A DNA stretch of 64,000 nucleotides, from NCBI RefSeq assembly GCF_036370855.1, contig NC_088113.1, forward strand, positions 20,418,501-20,482,500, read 5' to 3'. Under the pieces are notes generated by a model. It searched no databases, was not told the DNA's origin, and was given only the letters and a program-made list of their open reading frames with translations. This DNA is from Dromaius novaehollandiae. Taxonomy: Eukaryota; Chordata; Aves; Casuariiformes; Dromaiidae. Within the stretch, counting starts at the first letter, position 1. Every line of letters begins with the position of its first letter. The translations under genes were made by a program, and so were the position numbers. Positions 35,448-45,800 of this stretch are shown one piece after another.

Positions 35448-36005
35448 GTGAGTGCCGGCGGCCCCCGGGCGTTGCGCGGAGCGGGGGGAATCGCAGCCGG
35501 CGGGACGCGGCCGCCCCGAGCACCGGCTGAGCCGCCGGCCGCTGTGTTGCAGATGTGCCTGCTGGGGTGCCGGGGCTCCGTGCCCGGCGGTGCCGCCCGG
35601 GAGCCGTGCGGGCCGGCGCTCCGGGCCGACGGGATGGAGCCGGCCGCGAGCCAGACGGACGGCGGCGGCAGGGCGGGCGAGCGGGCGGCCTCCGGGGAGG
35701 TGCTGGACTACCCCGCGCCGCCGCCCCGGCCGCCGGCCCCCGGCGACGAGGAGCCCCCGGGCAAGCGCTACGGGGGCTTTCTGCGCACCTACCCCAAGCG
35801 GAGCGGGGCGCCGGGGGCCGCGGGCGCCGGGCAGGAGCCGGCGGAGCTGCACAAGCGCTACGGCGGCTTCCTGCGCAGGATCCGGCCCAAGCTCAAGTGG
35901 GACGATCAGAAGCGCTACGGGGGGTTCCTGCGGCGGCAGTTCAAGGTGGCCACGCGGGCCGACGAGGACCCCAGCGCCTACTCGGGGGAGGTCTCGGCCC
36001 TATAG
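35319..36005 (+). CDS. PDYN: Prodynorphin (proenkephalin-B), two coding exons
   Basis: Exons 35319-35447 and 35553-36005 join in phase 0 to give 193 aa. Residues 1-20 form a signal peptide. Cys22, 26, 29, 45, 49 and 62 match the six-Cys opioid precursor domain. Three KR-bounded YGGFL peptides follow: neoendorphin 116-125 ([10 protein letters not shown]), dynorphin A 146-162 ([17 protein letters not shown]) and dynorphin B 165-177 ([13 protein letters not shown]) ended by Arg178. The products are secreted kappa-opioid receptor ligands released after PC1/PC2 cleavage. Compared with human: Lys6 to Thr in neoendorphin, Asn16 to Asp in dynorphin A, Val12 to Ala in dynorphin B. The protein is about 60 residues shorter than mammalian prodynorphin (254 aa), and the loss is in the spacer between the Cys domain and the first peptide. 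The start has a good context (GGGATGG) 18 nt after the acceptor. Confidence 0.97.
   Translation: MERRALALALCLALAAAAAEDCVSRCSACAARTRDSAESVRPLVSAGGPRALRGAGGIAAGGTRPPRAPAEPPAAVLQMCLLGCRGSVPGGAAREPCGPALRADGMEPAASQTDGGGRAGERAASGEVLDYPAPPPRPPAPGDEEPPGKRYGGFLRTYPKRSGAPGAAGAGQEPAELHKRYGGFLRRIRPKLKWDDQKRYGGFLRRQFKVATRADEDPSAYSGEVSAL
35448..35552 (+). other. PDYN: 105-bp PDYN intron, in-frame and stop-free
   Basis: Bounded by GTGAGT and gttgcag. Its length is a multiple of three and it has no stop in the PDYN frame, so retention would add 35 residues without breaking the protein. The intron at this place in human PDYN is many kilobases long. Confidence 0.88.
35553..36005 (+). CDS. PDYN: PDYN main coding exon with all opioid peptides
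   Basis: Encodes residues 44-193, beginning MCLLGC and ending AYSGEVSAL before TAG. It carries the last three cysteines, the shortened Pro/Gly/Ala-rich spacer and the three dynorphin-family peptides with their KR sites. The C-terminal [10 protein letters not shown] tail matches mammalian prodynorphin. Confidence 0.97.
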   Translation: MCLLGCRGSVPGGAAREPCGPALRADGMEPAASQTDGGGRAGERAASGEVLDYPAPPPRPPAPGDEEPPGKRYGGFLRTYPKRSGAPGAAGAGQEPAELHKRYGGFLRRIRPKLKWDDQKRYGGFLRRQFKVATRADEDPSAYSGEVSAL

Positions 36006-36620
36006 AGCCCGGTGTCGTCCACCCCCCCCCCCCCCCAGCCCCATCCCGCGCTCAGCCCCGTGCCGCCGGCGGCACCCCCGCCTCGTCCCGCCGCAGACCC
36101 AGCTCAGCCCCCGTCGGCCCCTCTCGCTGCGCCCTCCCGTCCCCCGTGCGCGGAGGGGACGGCGTCTCCCGCGCGGTGCTGCAGACGGGCCTCACTCGGG
36201 GGTCGCTGCTGCAACGGGGCCGGCGTGGGGCACCCCGCTCCCCCCGCGCGGTTGCAGAGACGCAGCAGGGCTGGACACCGTGCACGGGGCAACGGCCGGC
36301 GCGGCGGCCTCCCGGCCCGGCAGGGATGAGCCGGAGCGGGATCAGGCCCTCTCGGCCGGGAAGTGGCCCGTGCAGCCGGCGGCTCTTGCTAACGCGGTCC
36401 CAGCACCCGCGTCGGGGCAGGCGGCGAGGCCGAGGGATGGCTGCCATCGGGGCACGTGGCGCTTGGCTGAGCGCACGCCCCCCTCCCACCCCCCCCCATG
36501 TCCCCGCATCCGTCTGTCCCCTCAGGTCCCTGCTGCCGGTGTCTCGAGGCAGGGCTGGTGCCGCTGCCCGTCCCCTCCTTCCCTTCCGTCCGGCGAATAA
36601 AAGGAAGCTGCCAATGAAGC
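36006..36620 (+). other. PDYN: PDYN 3' UTR
   Basis: About 0.6 kb of GC-rich sequence between the stop and the poly(A) signal, starting with a C-run near 36022. No conserved frame was seen. Confidence 0.75.
36596..36601 (+). terminator. PDYN: PDYN poly(A) signal
   Basis: AATAAA on the plus strand 590 bp after the stop codon. Cleavage is expected 10-30 bp downstream. Confidence 0.75.
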
Positions 36621-37835
36621 CGAGCGGGTGGCGAGCGTCTGCTTTGGCCCCCCCGGGCTGGGCTGCAGCGTCGTGCGGGGCGGGAGGAGGAGGAGGAGGA
36701 TGGTGGGTGATGCACGACATGCGGGCGGGCCGCGGGCGATGCTGGCCGGGCCGGGGACCCCGCGGCCGGTGCTCCGGGCTGGGCTGCAGCCCCCTGGGCC
36801 GGCAGGCAGGCTGCTGGGGGGGCTGCGATGGGGGGGTGCGGGGGGGGGGGTCCGGCTGCAGTGAGAGGACAGCCACAGCGCCCTGCGGGTGGGAGGCCCA
36901 GCTGCCAGCCGTGCCCATGCCGGGGGCCAGCGATGCCCCCGGCGCGGTGCCCGCTGCAAGGCCCCCACGCAGCACTTGGTGGCACTCTGTGCACGGTGCA
37001 GCGTGCCGCTGGCGCGGGGGGGCTGCTGCAGCTCGTGCCCCCCTTCCCGCCCCGAGCCCCCGCGGGGCTGACCCGGCCTTGGCCATAAGCGCTTCCCCAC
37101 GTCCCCCGTGCCCACCAACACAGAGAGGGGGTCTGCGAGAGCCCCATGGCCCCTCTGCCGCTGGATGAGCAGAACCAGCCAAACAGCCCCGGCCAAGGGG
37201 GGGGGGGCGAACGCCTGGGCTGCCGCAGGGGGTCCCAGGCCGTGGCTTCAGCCGTGGCAGGGGGGCAGCAGGGCAGGGCCGAGCCGTCCCCATCCTGATC
37301 GTGCTCTAAGGACGGAGTGACCTGGATTGCAGCGGCTCTGCGCAGAGGAAGCCGAGGCCGGGCACCACGTTCCCCTTTGCACTTCTGCTTTCCAGCCGCG
37401 GGCTGCGCCTCTCCGCAGCTGCGGGAGCCTCCCGCCCGTGTTCCCCAGCCCTGAGCACCGCTGACTCACGCTCCGGCTGAGCTGCGGGTGGGAGAGGCCC
37501 CGAGGCCGAGGTCACCGCCGACGCGCTTCGCTCACCCGGCAGCGGGCACCGATTAGGGCCATCACCGGCCGGGGAGAGGGATGAGCCGGCTCCAGGTCAC
37601 CTCCCGGGAAAGGGGATCACCCAGAGACCCGGGGGAGAGGGGCTGTCCTAGGCTCTACGCTGCTCACCTCCTCCAGCCGCGGTGCGGACACGGTGCCCTT
37701 CCCCGGAGGGGCTGCGAGGCTGCGCTGGATGCGGCCTTCCCACCTCGCCCGTGGCCGTGCTGTGCACAGATGGGAAGCGCAGGTGACAACCCGACAGCCC
37801 TGAGCACATGGCAGGGGACGCTCTGATGCACATGA
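36621..37835. other. Convergent PDYN/SIRPA intergenic spacer
   Basis: About 1.2 kb of GC-rich sequence between the two convergent 3' ends. No gene is seen. TGACTCA occurs near 37463. Confidence 0.7.
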
Positions 37836-37855
37836 GCAGCGTAGGACTTTTCACT

Positions 37856-37861
37856 TTTATT
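37856..37861 (-). terminator. SIRPA: Candidate distal poly(A) signal of SIRPA
   Basis: AATAAA on the minus strand about 1.8 kb after the SIRPA stop. A more proximal AATAAA lies at the complement of 38802-38807. Which one is used cannot be decided from sequence. Confidence 0.5.
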
Positions 37862-37880
37862 ACAAAAATATCTCGCAAGC

Positions 37881-37900
37881 GAAAAAAAAAAAAAAAAAAA
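37881..37900 (+). repeat. Poly(A) homopolymer of about 20 A
   Basis: An uninterrupted A-run (T-run in the SIRPA transcript), just inside the distal poly(A) candidate. Confidence 0.9.
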
Positions 37901-39640
37901 AGCTGTGGTCTGTACAAGCAGTCACGTAGCTCTCAAAGCATCACTGCGTCTCCGGGACTCCCCCCTTGCTCCTGGGCCTCAGACAAGCACCTGTCAGGGG
38001 GTGACACCCTGCCTGCCACCGAGGGCACACAGTCCTGGCAGGGAGCCGGCCCAGTCCCCGGGTGCAACCTGGCCAGCGCGGGATTGTGGCACCAGGCTCT
38101 TGCTCTGTGTCCTCGGGGAAGGAGGGGTGAGCCAAGCAGGGACACTCAGCTGTGAGATGTGGAAGATGCAGGTCCTCTCCGTGCCCTGGCCCCCAGCCAC
38201 TGCGGCAGAGGGCAGGGAGGGCTGCGTAAGACGCTGAAGCTCTAAGGGGTTTGGGGGGGGGGGTCTTTACTGAGGCCTTGGTCTTATTTCTGCACATTTT
38301 ATCCTCGTGCTAAGTACACAGCAGTACACCCACATACAGCACACAAAACATGGTCTTTTAGCTCTAAAAATTAACAGTTACATGTCAAACAGTCAAAACA
38401 TGTTACATGTTATTTGTGGGGAATGCTTCCCTTTGGGGATCCCTTCTGCTCCCACATGCTCTCCTCGTGAACAAGAGCAGGGTGGTGGCAGGGGACGTGG
38501 GGCTGGCTAAGAGGAGGTGCTGAAGGCACCCAAATCCCAGTTCAGCTGGTGCTCAGAAGCAGGGGACTTGTACAAGTCCAGGAGAAGGCTGGTTTGTCCA
38601 GTTAGGGGGAAAGCTCTCACAAGAAGGATGCTCTGTGCCAGAGATGTGAGCCTGGGAGCTGCAGTCCTTGTCTGGGTGCTCTTCAGCCTGGGACTCCGGC
38701 AGCACGGAAGGACTGTGCTCCTCTGGAGCCGTCTTGGATGGGGTGACAGGGGAGAGCCAGCAGAACTGCAGCTTTCTTGCAAGCCTTCCCAGCCTAAGGG
38801 TTTTATTGGCCTTAGTGAGACCATGGTCCCACAGAAGAGACACTTAGGAAGAGAGATAGGTGGACACTTACGTCCTTCCTTTAAAGCCATAGTTGCTGTG
38901 TTCCACGCACTGTGCTTTCCCGGAGATGGCAGAGCTGCCTCCCTAGCAGGTTCCTGCTAGAGACAGGATCGCTGTGGGAAGTCACAACGAGCCTGGCCAA
39001 GCAGCAACACTTCCTGCCAGGCAGGTTACTGTCACCTAGGCAGCTTCACACTCTGTGGCCTCAAACAGCAACACAGAGCACTTTGCTGTGGCTCAGGTCC
39101 CACAGTAGCCCCTTTTCCTTCAGAGGGCTGGTTTGAAGCAGAGTGCCCATGTCCTCTCAGCCCAGCTCAAGCTTCCTGACGAGCTGCAGAGAGCTCCGAT
39201 TCTCCCAAGAGATGTGGTCCTTGGTCAGGAGAGAAGATAGCTGGAAAGATGCTCCAAGGAACTTAAGAGACTTGCAGTCACATCCAGCGCACTGAGGCTG
39301 AGCAGCCTCCTCAACCATGTGAGGGATCACGAAGAGAAAGAGCTGTCCAGTGACCAAGGTGTCTGCTGAGCTGTAGTTCAAAGTCAAGGTCTCTGTGGAA
39401 GGGGTGCAAACTCCCAGCTGTTGATGCAGCTGCAATAGGCTGCAGCAGCCTCCCAGTGCTGCAGACACCATTTCCATCCCAAAATACAGGTACCGTAGCT
39501 CAACATACATCTCCTCAATGCTCTCATTCAGTGCCTCTGTCAAAATCCACCCATGGAGGAGCAGGGCTGCTCCCCCAAGGCAGAGGGCCCCCACTGCATA
39601 TCACCAACCCCCCATGAGCCCCAGCCAGCTGCAGCCCTGC

Positions 39641-39895
39641 TCACTTCCTCTGGATCTGGACACTGGCATACTCTGAGCCGGCTTCCTCAGGGCGAGGGGC
39701 AGGCCTCTTGGGTGCCTTGCTGAGGTGGACCATGTCTAGGTCAGCGTAGGTGAGGTTGTCCTCCGTGGCGGGGGCTTGGCTGGTCTGGATGCAGGCGTAC
39801 TCGGATTGCTGACTCATCTCAATGATCCGGCGGATACTCTTCTTCTCTTTGTCAAAGTTGAGGTCCGCATAGGTCAGGTTATTGTGATCAGACTC
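39641..39895 (-). CDS. SIRPA: SIRPA last coding exon, ITIM tail
   Basis: Phase-0 acceptor (tctcgcacag). Encodes residues 421-504, starting ESDHNNLTYADL and ending YASVQIQRK. It holds all four ITIM tyrosines. Confidence 0.96.
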   Translation of the reverse strand, partial: ESDHNNLTYADLNFDKEKKSIRRIIEMSQQSEYACIQTSQAPATEDNLTYADLDMVHLSKAPKRPAPRPEEAGSEYASVQIQRK

Positions 39896-42800
39896 CTGTG
39901 CGAGAAAACAAGAGTTTCTCCTCTGACAGGGCAAGGGAAATAGGAATGAAAGTTTCCTCATCCCTGACTGCACATGCCAACCCAAATCACCAGTCAGAAG
40001 AGCCAATTCCACTTCAGCTCAATCTGGGACAACTTGGTTTCTCTACTTGTAAAGTGGGAAGGATGCCAGCAGCAGACTAGAACGATCTGGCAGCAGTGCC
40101 TTCCCCCGTGCTGTATCTTCAGCAAGTCACCTTGTCCAGTGGCAGCAATGGCTAGTTGGGAGCTCACAAGAACCACTAGCCAGGATCTTACAGAGGTGCC
40201 TCTCGGCAGACAAGGCTCAGAGGACCCCGAGATTCTGCAGTTCATTGTGTTGTGAGGGCCCCACTGCAGTCACTACTGTTACCCTGTGGGTGACCTGACC
40301 AAAGGTACCGTGGTCCAGGCCACTCGCAGGATTGGGTGAGGCCTGCGCAGCGAGAGCAGCTGTGTGCCCCTTTCATGGGAGCTGGTAGAGGCTGGGTGGG
40401 ATGGGCAGATTGTTGCTGATCATGACATTGCTCATAACTGCGTCACCAAATGCAAAACAACTCCACAAATAGCTTCCTTGGCTGTTGCACAGCTGGTTCT
40501 AGCCATAATAAACCCAGACTTTCCTGGGAGAAAAAGGAGAGGGGGCAGAGGCATATAAGATACTGGGAAGCAGATAAGATACTGGGAAGTAGCTATCCCC
40601 ATCCCCAGGAGTAGTTTTTCCCCTTCTCCTCAGCCACAGCTGAATGACACTTAAATGTTTCATGCAGTAATTGTCAGGTTCTGCTCCAGCATCTGGTATT
40701 TTCCTGATTATTCTCCCCTCCCCAATTCCAAGAGTTAAGTTACACACCTGGGTAGCCGCCCCACTACTCTTCTCTGGCTCATGTAACCTGCAGAGGGAAA
40801 ACAAAACAAACCAGATCAATGAAGTGCCCTGTTGCCTCTTTACTAGTGACAGCGCATCTGGGGGACAAGTGGTTAGATGGGAAACAAGGTCCTTCCAGCA
40901 GTGCCACTCAGCTGGTCTCCTTCCCTACAGCCACATTTCTGCAGGCTGAACAAATAGATGGTCCCCAGCCTCACCAAAAGCCAAGCATTTGGGTGCGAGG
41001 TCACTTAGCAAGCAGGGAGGATGGAGGCTCAGCTGCTGGTCGTGCAGAGTTCACTGGTGCTGTGGCAGAACAGCTTCCTGGGAGATCAGCTGCCAGACCA
41101 GAAGCTGCATGTCTCCTAGTGGGAGATGTCTCCCACATGCTTTTCCCTCCAGGAGCCTGGGCTCCTACCTCTCCTTTCACAACAGCTTTTGGGATCCAGC
41201 TCTGCTGGCCATGAGGAAACACCCTCTCCTCACACCTGTGACCTTGTCCAAGCACAAGCAGCAAGTCCTTGGGAGAGCTGCCTAGGGAGCAGGCCGCCCT
41301 GCCAAGGAAGCAGTCACACAGTGACATTAGCTGGGCTCCTCGCTCGGTCCCGATGCCAGAGCACCCCTGTTTCCAGCTGAAGGTGTCCACCTCATAGCAC
41401 CCTCAGATAATTCAATAATCTGGTGAACAGAGAAATCAGCACTTACCTAACAGATGGGGAGCTTTTACCTGCCAAAAAGAGAAATAGTTTAGGAAACAAA
41501 GTAACCCCCGGTTACACTGAGGCATGTGAGCCCATGTGCACAGTGCTGCAAAAGCAGAAGCACATGTTTTTCCAGAGGCATTTTTCTGAAGTTTCACTTC
41601 ATTACTGCAGAACTTTTCATGGTAGAGGGCAGGAGATCTAGAGTGGTGTTAGATGTTTTACTCAGATCTTGTGCAAAAGGAATTGTGCTCAAAAAGAGCA
41701 TATTTGACACTGTTACTGGAAGCCTCGTTGAACAAGTACAGTAGCAGGCCAGGAGGCTGGTCCTGGCAGTATCAGAGCTCCGAGACATTAAACTTAATCT
41801 CATTGAGGACTTTTGATCACTTCCTACCCTTCTTGAAGATGTTCAGGCCTAGGGGGCTCTAGGACAAAGCAGAGGGAGGAGACTCATTCCTGGCATCCCT
41901 CCTGCTCCTGCCAACCACTTCACCCCCTCCTCCTCAGCCTCCCCTCAGGATTAGGGGTCAGGAAACCTGGAGGCCCTGGCTGTGTTGCAGGAGAAAGCAG
42001 TAGCTTTGGCTGCAGGAACCCAACACAGCCAGCCAGCACCTTCTAGAAGCCCTGGGAAGACCTTCATGGTGAATGGCACCAAGCTGAGCTTAGTGGGAAA
42101 GAAGTGTTGCCACATCTGAGGGTGCTGGCAAGAGCAGCACAGCTTGGGGCACAGAGGTCAGGCCTGGCAGAGGAACACAGGTGGTGGCAGAGAAGGTCAC
42201 AGTCTTGAAGACCATGAATGCAATTCTGCTCTGCTGAAGCCAGCCTGAATCTATGGGTCTAGTCAGGTTTCTCAGGTGTCAGATCACCGCAAAGCGCAGA
42301 AATTGGCATGTGGCGGCACCAGGTAGAGGTTTGCCCAGTAGCGTGCAAATAATCTGTTCAATTCTGCTCTGCCCTCCCCTTCCTCCAGGAGCTGCGCTAC
42401 TACTGCCATGAATTTTAGAGTCAAAGCACTGACACTCAGGAGGAAGAAAGGGGGAGAAGCAGCTGCTTTCCCTGCCACACCTGATTACCTTACCTTTGCT
42501 CTGTTTTGCCCGGATGAGGTAGAGAATAGCAATCACCAGCAGTGCCAGCACAGTGCAGATCACTCCCACTGCAATGTATATGAGGGTTAAATTGCCTGAA
42601 ATGAGAATGAGACAAGACAGGTGCTACCATAGGTCTGCAAATGCTGGTACCAGCATGACTGCCTGCATCTTTACAGCTGATGAGAAGGAGGTTCCCTGCT
42701 TCCTTGCCATGCCTGGCAGCATGAAGGGGCTCAAAAGCAGCACAGTTCCTGGGACAGACAGCTCCTTGGCTTTGTCCCCTTCCAGGGCCTGACAGCCAGG

Positions 42801-45800
42801 CCCTGGCATGGGGCCCTGCAGGACTGGGTGGGAGGCTCCGCTGGGCAGGCCAGGCACAGGAGCCATCCTGGCAAATTTGGAAAAGGCCCTGATGGTGCCA
42901 GGCCACCACTCCAGTGCTGTGCCTAATGGGAGAACAGTTTGGGAGGGGGCCTCAGGGCGGTGACACCTTGAGCGCTAGGGTTGACAGTTCCAGTCCTAGC
43001 AGCGTCACCCTGATACGGAGACAGGTCTCCTGTCCCTAAACCCGCTGGCCTTGGCTGGGACGGGCCGGTTCTGCTGGGTCGGAGCTGCAGCGCACCGAAT
43101 CCTGCGCCAGCGCTCACGAGTCCTGGTTGCCGCCTCCGGGATTCAACAAGTCCCCGGGCCCCACGGAGCCGGGCCGCAGCGAGCCTGGGCCGGGCTCTGC
43201 GCCGCTCCGGGAGCGGCAGGTTGCACGGCAGCTGGGGCAGAAGGGCTCACCTCCTCCTCAGGGACCGCGTCTAAGGCCAGTGGCGGGCTCACGCTCACCC
43301 TTACCTGCGAGCGACTCGTCATTTGGGCCCCGGTCGGCAGCCGGCACGGCGATCTGCAGGGTCACGGCGCTGCTGACGGGGCTCTGGGAGTCGTGCACCA
43401 CCCGGCAGGTGAACACGGACTGATTCTTCTCCTCCGTCGCTTGCACTTCCAGGAGGCTCCGCAGCTCAAAGGTCCCCTGGGAGGTCTCCGTCAGGTGCGG
43501 GGGGCTCCCCGCATTCGCCTCCACCCCGTTTTCCAGCCAGGTGAGGGTCACCGCGTCTGGATAAAACCCCTCCGCGGAGCAGGTGAAGTTCACGGTCTTG
43601 TTCACCTCGACGGGGTTGGGCAGGTCAGGCAGCACCCGCACGGTGGGCGGCACTGCAAAGAGAAGGGGCGCTCGGTGCCCAGCACCCGCATCCGCCCGGG
43701 CCCCTTCCCCGCGCCGAGCCCCGCTCACGGCCTCGGGAGCGGGATGCTCCGAGCGACGGTCCCGCCGAGCCCTCACCTCGCACAGCGTCGCTGAGGTTGT
43801 ACGTCTGCCTCAGCGGGGCGGGCAGAGTGGAGTGCTTGACCGTGCAGGTGAGCTGGGAGCGGACGTCGGCAGCCCGCAGGGTCACCTCCACCGCGCTGAC
43901 CATGTCGTAGGAGGAGTTTGTCTGCCCGGCGGTGACCCAGGGCCCCGGAGCTCTTACCGGGGCCCCGTTTTTGAGCCATTCCACACTGATGTCTCTGGGG
44001 AAGAAGCCTCCGGCCGTGCAGGTGAAACGCGCCAAGCTGCCCGGCTCCGCTCTGTGCTCAGGCCCAGACACAGCCACTGACGTGGGGCTGGCTGCGGGGA
44101 GAGGCGGTTACCCATGGGCCAGGTGCCCCCCGACCCCCGGGGCCGCAGAGCTCCAGGGCGAGGGACACAGGCTCTCCCGCAGCAGGCAGAGCGCTCTGGG
44201 CTGGGGCACAGACACTGCCACGGACAGGCCCCCGCACGACCCCCCTCCCGCCCCCCGTTCCCGGAGCAGAGCCGGGCAGCAGGGGCTTCGCGGGGGAGGC
44301 GGCTGTGCCCAGCCTGCGGCCCTGGCTGCCGGGCAGCTCTCCAGGAGGGACCCCCCGAGCTGCCTGCTTGCTCCTGCCGTGGGCAGGGAACGCGGCCTGG
44401 GCAGGGGAGGGGGCGCAGGGCCCCCGCCCAGCCCCGCTCGCCCCGGAGCCCGCTGTGACGGAGGGCAGCCGCGCCGACGGGGCCGCTTCCCGGCCGGGAG
44501 CTGCTCCGGGGGGCTGTGGCAGAGCCGAGAGCACCACTCACCATGCACAAACACCTCCGTGCCCGCTCCCGATGAATACTCCTCATCCTGCTCCTCTCCT
44601 TTCTTAAACTTCACACAGTAATAGGTCCCGGCATCCTCGACCCGGACCTTACTGATGTGGATGGTGTAATTTGTGTTGGACTCGTTCACCGCCCTTGTCA
44701 CACGGGGGAAGGGGCCTTTCTGATCATAAATGACCTCTTTACTGCTGCCGAAAGTCTTCAGCCACTTCACGGGTCCCGCCATAGCGTGTTTGGATACGGT
44801 GCAGTGCAGGGTGAGCGTCTGCCCCACGGACACCGACACCTGCCCCTGGGGCTGCCACAGCTGGAAGCTCTTGTCCTCCTGAGCACCGGCACCTGGAACA
44901 AAACCAAGCTCAATTATGTACTCCTCATATGCAGGAGGTGCCCTGCAGCCCTGATCTTAGAGTTCTTCCCTCAATAATAACTGACAACCCAAGTATCAGT
45001 CCAGGCTCTTTGCTTGCCTGCAGAGCCCTCCCCGGCAGAGCTCTGCAAAGCTCCCACTGTCATGCTCCGGCCCACTGCTGCGGTGGGATGGGGCCATGTC
45101 TACAGGTATGCACAAGGCTGTCAGCAGGGACCGAGGGCAACAGGACTGTGCCAAAGCCCTGGGCCAGCACTCAAGCAGGCAAGGCTGGGGAAGAGCAGGC
45201 ACAGAGCTCTGTCTGACTGCAGGCCTCAGCAGTGAAGTTGAGACAGCTGCATCTTTACTGAACAGGGTCTAGTACTCTGTACAGCCAAAATGTCAAACAA
45301 GTCCCAGGTGCTGAGTCTTACTGGCATGCCCTGCTGTGTCCCATTTTACAGGGTCTCCTCCCGACTGATGGATGCAAGGGCATAAAACACAACACTCTCC
45401 AAAAGCAAGTTCTCTTCACAGATGCACAAGTCATACCACATTTTCTGCACTTAATCTCTCCAATTTCTATTGAACTCCAGTTCCGATTTGTTCTACCAGA
45501 ACACAGTTACAAGCTGAAGCCTACACCAGTTAGGCAGAAGTTATTCCTACTTGTCACCGATAGAGGAAATCTGTTCCCTTTGAAGCATCTCAATAATGTA
45601 GCTTCCTAATCCAGCTGACTGTTGTCCTTCGCAGTGCAAATAGAAACGCACTGTGCCTGGCCAGCTAGTGTGCCGGAGAGTCCCCTCGCCTGTGTAAACA
45701 AGGGTGCTAACACACCTTTGTACATGTACAGTCAGGCAAGGAGAATTTCCTCTGAGGTCTCTGGAAAAAAGTGCAGGGGCTCTAGTTTCCCTTCTGGTAG

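Larger units (their letters stand above)
37836..39640 (-). other. SIRPA: SIRPA 3' UTR
   Basis: Follows the SIRPA stop at 39641 to the distal poly(A) candidate. It contains an A20 run on the plus strand (about 37881-37900; T-run in the transcript) and AT-rich UTR-like sequence at 38280-38420. Confidence 0.6.
39896..44541 (-). other. SIRPA: SIRPA introns between the Ig and tail exons
   Basis: The introns are 44092-44541 (450 bp), 43653-43776 (124 bp), 42596-43304 (709 bp), 41469-42493 (1025 bp), 40788-41446 (659 bp) and 39896-40747 (852 bp). No extra Ig exon or paralogous fragment was seen. A 19-bp tandem duplication (ataagatactgggaag core) lies at 40555-40592. Confidence 0.85.

Noticed and set aside
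39157-39594. 145-codon open frame on the minus strand just after the SIRPA stop
   Set aside because: It begins with GTG, with an in-frame TGA three codons upstream. It lies in the SIRPA 3' UTR and resembles no known protein.
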